Assembly (NCBI GenBank): GCA_945871455.1
Contig: CAMBXJ010000166.1
Span: 1-8,425, forward strand
Length of the DNA stretch: 8,425 nucleotides
Origin: Asaia bogorensis
GTDB lineage: Bacteria > Pseudomonadota > Alphaproteobacteria > Acetobacterales > Acetobacteraceae
Direction of reading: 5' to 3'
The translations under genes and the position numbers were made by a program. Numbering within the stretch: the stretch's first letter is position 1; each line of letters begins with the position of its first letter. Positions 6,145 through 8,425 of this stretch are shown one piece after another. The notes under the pieces were generated by a model, which saw only the letters and a list, made by a program, of their open reading frames with translations, had not been told where the DNA came from and ran no database searches.

Positions 6145-6171
6145 TCCGCGCGGGTCGCCAACCCGCGCGGA
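6145..6171. terminator. Strong hairpin between convergent genes, likely bidirectional terminator
   Basis: TCCGCGCGGGT (6145-6155) and ACCCGCGCGGA (6161-6171) form a perfect 11-bp stem with the five-base loop CGCCA. It lies 120 bp after the stop of the plus-strand hydrolase-like gene and 10 bp beyond the stop of the minus-strand lyase-family gene. No T-run follows on the plus strand. On the minus strand ATGTCTTG follows, only weakly T-rich. Position and stem strength suggest termination or mRNA end protection. Confidence 0.6.
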
Positions 6172-6181
6172 CAGGTCGTGA

Positions 6182-7045
6182 TCAGCCGCCGACGATGAAC
6201 TGCTTCGCGTGATCGTCGTAGTCCTGATAGCCCAGGGTCGTGCGCAGTTCCGCCGGCGGCATGGCGCTGGCGGCCCCGGCCTGTCCGGCGAGCAGCGCGT
6301 CCAGTCCCGCCTTCATCCCCGCCGCGGCGGGGGCCAGCAGGCCGGTCGGATAGGTGCCGATCTTAAAGCCGAGCGCGGCGGCCGCGGTCTGGGAGGGGGT
6401 GGCACGCGGGGCGCCGGGGGACAGCACGGCGAAGGATGGCCTGCCCTTGGCGGCGGCGACGGCGCGCTTCACTTCTGACTCATCGGCCGGGGAGTCCAGG
6501 AACAGGATGTCGGCGCCTTCTTCGACATACATCTCGATGCGGGCGACGGCTTCGTCGATCCCCTGCGTCGGACGGCAATCGGTGCGGGCCAGGATCAGGA
6601 TGCCCGACTCTTTCGCGGCCTGCACGGCGGCGCGGATTTTCATCCGGGCTTCCTCCCGCGGCAGGCAGGGCTTGCCGGCCGCGGTCAGGGCGCGGGGGGT
6701 AATTTTGTCCTCGATCAGGATCGCCGCGGCGCCGGCCCGCCCATAGGCGCGCACGGTGCGCTGCACGTTCATGGCGTTGCCGTAGCCGTGGTCGCCGTCC
6801 GCCAGGATCAGCATGTCCGGCGCCGCGTTATGTGCCATGGTGAATGAATCGAACATTTCCCCGAACGACACCAGATCGAGGTCGGGCCCACCCAGGCGGC
6901 TGGCCGCGACGCAGGAGCCGGAGAGAAACGCGGTTCTGAAACCGGCCGCGGCGGTAAGCTTGGCGGTCAACCCATCCCACACAGCGGGCATCACGACAAA
7001 GGCTGGTTCGGCCAACAGGGCGCGCATACGATCGGGTGCGTTCAT
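6182..7045 (-). CDS. Isocitrate lyase / phosphoenolpyruvate mutase superfamily protein, substrate unknown
   Basis: This 287-residue protein has the alpha/beta-barrel markers of the superfamily: PAVWDGLTAKL (20-30), LSGSCVAAS (41-49), the metal-binding motif ADGDHGYGN (82-90) with Asp83 and Asp85, IEDK with Glu112, and LARTD (152-156). The members form or break C-C or P-C bonds of oxo-acids using Mg2+. The catalytic cysteine motif of isocitrate and methylisocitrate lyases (K[KR]CGH) is absent: PRALTAAGK follows IEDKIT. Length and the DHGYGN motif resemble the oxaloacetate decarboxylase group (PA4872 type, 287 residues as I recall), but the histidine that group uses near residue 235 is not visible in GTYPTGLLAP. 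It is therefore neither a clear lyase nor a clear decarboxylase. The start is well supported by GGAGGA six to seven bases upstream. It lies 147 bp downstream of the aminomutase-like gene on the same strand, too far to assume one operon. Confidence 0.9.
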   Translation of the reverse strand: MNAPDRMRALLAEPAFVVMPAVWDGLTAKLTAAAGFRTAFLSGSCVAASRLGGPDLDLVSFGEMFDSFTMAHNAAPDMLILADGDHGYGNAMNVQRTVRAYGRAGAAAILIEDKITPRALTAAGKPCLPREEARMKIRAAVQAAKESGILILARTDCRPTQGIDEAVARIEMYVEEGADILFLDSPADESEVKRAVAAAKGRPSFAVLSPGAPRATPSQTAAAALGFKIGTYPTGLLAPAAAGMKAGLDALLAGQAGAASAMPPAELRTTLGYQDYDDHAKQFIVGG

Positions 7046-7192
7046 GATGTTTCCTCCGGATATGGAATTTCGTCAGGCGACGAGCGACTTTCCCGCATGT
7101 GCACCAAGCACGAGGGGCTGGGAAGAGGTGTCCCGCGTGCTGGCGCCATCCTACCGTCATTGTCGAGGGGGCCTAGCGGGGACGTGCATCGG

Positions 7193-8254
7193 TCATTGTT
7201 TCGGCGCGTTGGTATAAGCGTGTTCCCGACCGGACGGATCGCGGACCAGACCGGGTTCGTTCAGGTAATCCGGTCCGATCGGCACCTTGCCGTATCCGCC
7301 GGGGATATCCAGGACATAGGTCGGCCAGGCCAGACCGCTGACCCGCCCGCGCAGACCGGCCAGCAGGCGTCGGCCTTCCTCGATCGGTACATGAAACCGC
7401 GCGGTTCCTGGTGCGGCATCCAATTGGTGCAGGTAGTAGGGCTTTACGCGTGCTGCGAGCATGGCTCGAAACAGCGATTCCAGCGCCGCTTCGCTGTCGT
7501 TTACGCCACGCAGCAGGACCGATTGGCCCAGCACCGGAATGGCGCGCGCTTGCACGCGTCGCAGGGCGGTCCGAGCGTCCGGCGTGAACTCCCGCGCATG
7601 GTTGGCATGCACGACCAGCCACATGGATCGGTCGGTTTCCAGCGCCTGCGCCAGGGCTTCGGTCAACCGGTCCGGTTCGGCGACGGGCACGCGGGAATGG
7701 ATGCGGATCGTCTCGACATGGGGGATCGCGGACAGCGCCGCCACAATCGCACCCAGGCGGCGAGGGGACAACATCAGCGGATCGCCGCCGGTCAGGATGA
7801 CTTCCCGGATGTCCGGATGGTCCGCGAACCAGGCATAGGCGGCAGCCAGTTCCGCCTCGGTCAGCAGGCCGCCATCCGGGCCGACATGCTCCCGGCGAAA
7901 ACAGAAACGGCAATAGACCGGGCAAATCAGCAGCGGCTTCAGCAAGGCGCGATCGGCATAGCGGTGCACCACGCCCTTGACCGGAGACAGCGCGTCGTCG
8001 CCGATCGGATCCGCGCGCTCATGCGGCGCGGTTTCCAATTCGGCGGGGTCTGGGATGAACTGCCGCCCGATCGGATCGTGGGGAGACCGGATCAACGCGC
8101 TCATGGCCGGCGTGATCGCGATCGCATAACGATCCGCGACGGCGTTCAGGGGCGCCCGCAGGCCGGGATCGGTGAACGCGGCGGCCTCTAGCCCCGCGAT
8201 GTCGCGCAGGGTCTGGCGTTCAGAAGGCCCGGGAGTTGGCATGATGAGTTTCAT
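7193..8254 (-). CDS. Lysine 2,3-aminomutase-like radical SAM enzyme (KamA/EpmB family)
   Basis: With the ATG at 8254 the protein has 353 residues, nearer EpmB (about 340) than clostridial KamA (about 416). The radical SAM cluster motif is CPVYCRFC (Cys111, Cys115, Cys118), followed by the SAM-binding TGGDP (155-159). The PLP lysine is Lys323 in DIPGGYGK. Asp279 (HQLD) and Asp316 (VLDIPGG) sit 37 residues apart, with the lysine 7 further on, the same spacing as Asp293, Asp330 and Lys337 of clostridial KamA, where the aspartates hold the lysine side chain. It should convert alpha- to beta-lysine, free or in support of elongation factor P modification. No efp or epmA gene is in the window. The frame is open to ATG 8341, but that start would overlap the divergent gene's start, so I prefer 8254; ATG 8242 is also possible, and neither has a good Shine-Dalgarno. 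Confidence 0.9.
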   Translation of the reverse strand: MKLIMPTPGPSERQTLRDIAGLEAAAFTDPGLRAPLNAVADRYAIAITPAMSALIRSPHDPIGRQFIPDPAELETAPHERADPIGDDALSPVKGVVHRYADRALLKPLLICPVYCRFCFRREHVGPDGGLLTEAELAAAYAWFADHPDIREVILTGGDPLMLSPRRLGAIVAALSAIPHVETIRIHSRVPVAEPDRLTEALAQALETDRSMWLVVHANHAREFTPDARTALRRVQARAIPVLGQSVLLRGVNDSEAALESLFRAMLAARVKPYYLHQLDAAPGTARFHVPIEEGRRLLAGLRGRVSGLAWPTYVLDIPGGYGKVPIGPDYLNEPGLVRDPSGREHAYTNAPKQ

Positions 8255-8339
8255 AGGCGCAAGGGCTGGCCTTGTCAGGGGTGCGATTCGGTGTTGTGGG
8301 GAATATGCTGACACCTCGGTAATCGAGGGAATCGGACCC

Positions 8340-8425
8340 ATGGCGACGGCGAAACTCAGCGACGAAGCGCTTTGGGCGTTTTGCCAGTCGCATCCGCATT
8401 TTCGTGACCGATTGGCGTCGATAAT
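8340..8425 (+). CDS. 5' end of a divergent gene, product uncertain
   Basis: ATG at 8340 follows GAGGGA (8325-8330) at nine bases and opens a frame that stays open to the right edge, 28 complete codons beginning MATAKLSDEALWAFCQSHPH. The LSDEALWAFCQ-x-HPHFR pattern faintly recalls the N-terminus of Uma2-family nuclease-fold proteins (L[ST]DEQ-x-WxFCxxNPDLR, from memory), but the match is too short to assign. It is transcribed divergently from the aminomutase-like gene with an 85-bp spacer, assuming that gene starts at 8254. It does not look like the start of EF-P or EpmA. Confidence 0.55.
   Translation, partial: MATAKLSDEALWAFCQSHPHFRDRLASI

Noticed and set aside
7097..8191. 364-codon plus-strand frame opposite the aminomutase-like gene
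   Set aside because: Antisense shadow; the minus strand carries the radical SAM cysteines and PLP lysine.
8272..8309. TTGTCA and TATGCT as a promoter for the gene at 8340
   Set aside because: The two hexamers are 26 bp apart, too far for a sigma-70 promoter, and no better -35 lies 16-18 bp before TATGCT.
1..8425. CRISPR arrays, tRNA or rRNA genes, insertion sequences, phage or defence genes
   Set aside because: No spaced repeat array, no tRNA-like cloverleaf or rRNA stretch noticed, no transposase or terminal inverted repeats, and no defence-type protein among the recognisable genes.

Overview
The window is GC-rich chromosomal DNA. Strong GC bias at third codon positions produces long antisense open frames. 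The gene content fits a metabolically versatile alphaproteobacterium, and the closest impression is an Acetobacteraceae/Rhodospirillales-type genome: an ADP-forming acyl-CoA synthetase fused to a GNAT domain, an orphan Bug (TctC-type) periplasmic binding protein, a short KamA/EpmB-type aminomutase, and an intergenic palindrome of a kind common in alphaproteobacteria. The taxonomic placement is inferred from protein style and was not tested.

Layout: (1) 1-2715, minus strand: nearly all of a bifunctional acyl-CoA synthetase/GNAT acetyltransferase, cut at its C-terminus by the window edge, with a five-copy 15-bp tandem repeat inside the GNAT part. (2) 2716-3096: a 381-bp divergent intergenic region with an FNR/FixK-like box, two perfect 19-bp direct repeats, a possible 36-codon leader ORF with a near-perfect Shine-Dalgarno, and a hairpin touching the ribosome binding site of the next gene. 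(3) 3097-4068, plus: a TctC/Bug substrate-binding protein without visible membrane partners. (4) 4069-4360: a convergent spacer with two long inverted repeats. (5) 4361-5089, minus: a crotonase-fold enoyl-CoA hydratase/isomerase that keeps one of the two hydratase glutamates. (6) 5254-6024, plus: a second, divergent crotonase-fold protein that carries the catalytic residues of 6-oxocamphor hydrolase, a CoA-independent C-C bond hydrolase of cyclic beta-diketones. (7) 6145-6171: a perfect 11-bp-stem hairpin between convergent genes. (8) 6182-7045, minus: an isocitrate lyase/PEP mutase superfamily protein lacking the lyase cysteine. (9) 7193-8254, minus: a lysine 2,3-aminomutase-like radical SAM enzyme. 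(10) 8340 to the right edge, plus: the first 28 codons of a divergent gene.

Working together: genes 1 to 8 read as an accessory carboxylate catabolism neighbourhood. It has periplasmic capture of an organic acid, CoA activation, two crotonase-fold steps (one probably an enoyl-CoA isomerase or hydratase, one probably a retro-Claisen ring-opening hydrolase) and a C-C bond lyase of the PEP mutase fold. The genes lie in alternating directions, so this is a neighbourhood and not one operon, and no regulator is encoded in the window. The aminomutase-like gene is probably unrelated housekeeping (elongation factor P modification type) or lysine metabolism. The most interesting signals are the oxocamphor-hydrolase-like protein, the leader-ORF/hairpin arrangement before the binding protein, and the in-frame tandem repeat in the acetyltransferase.
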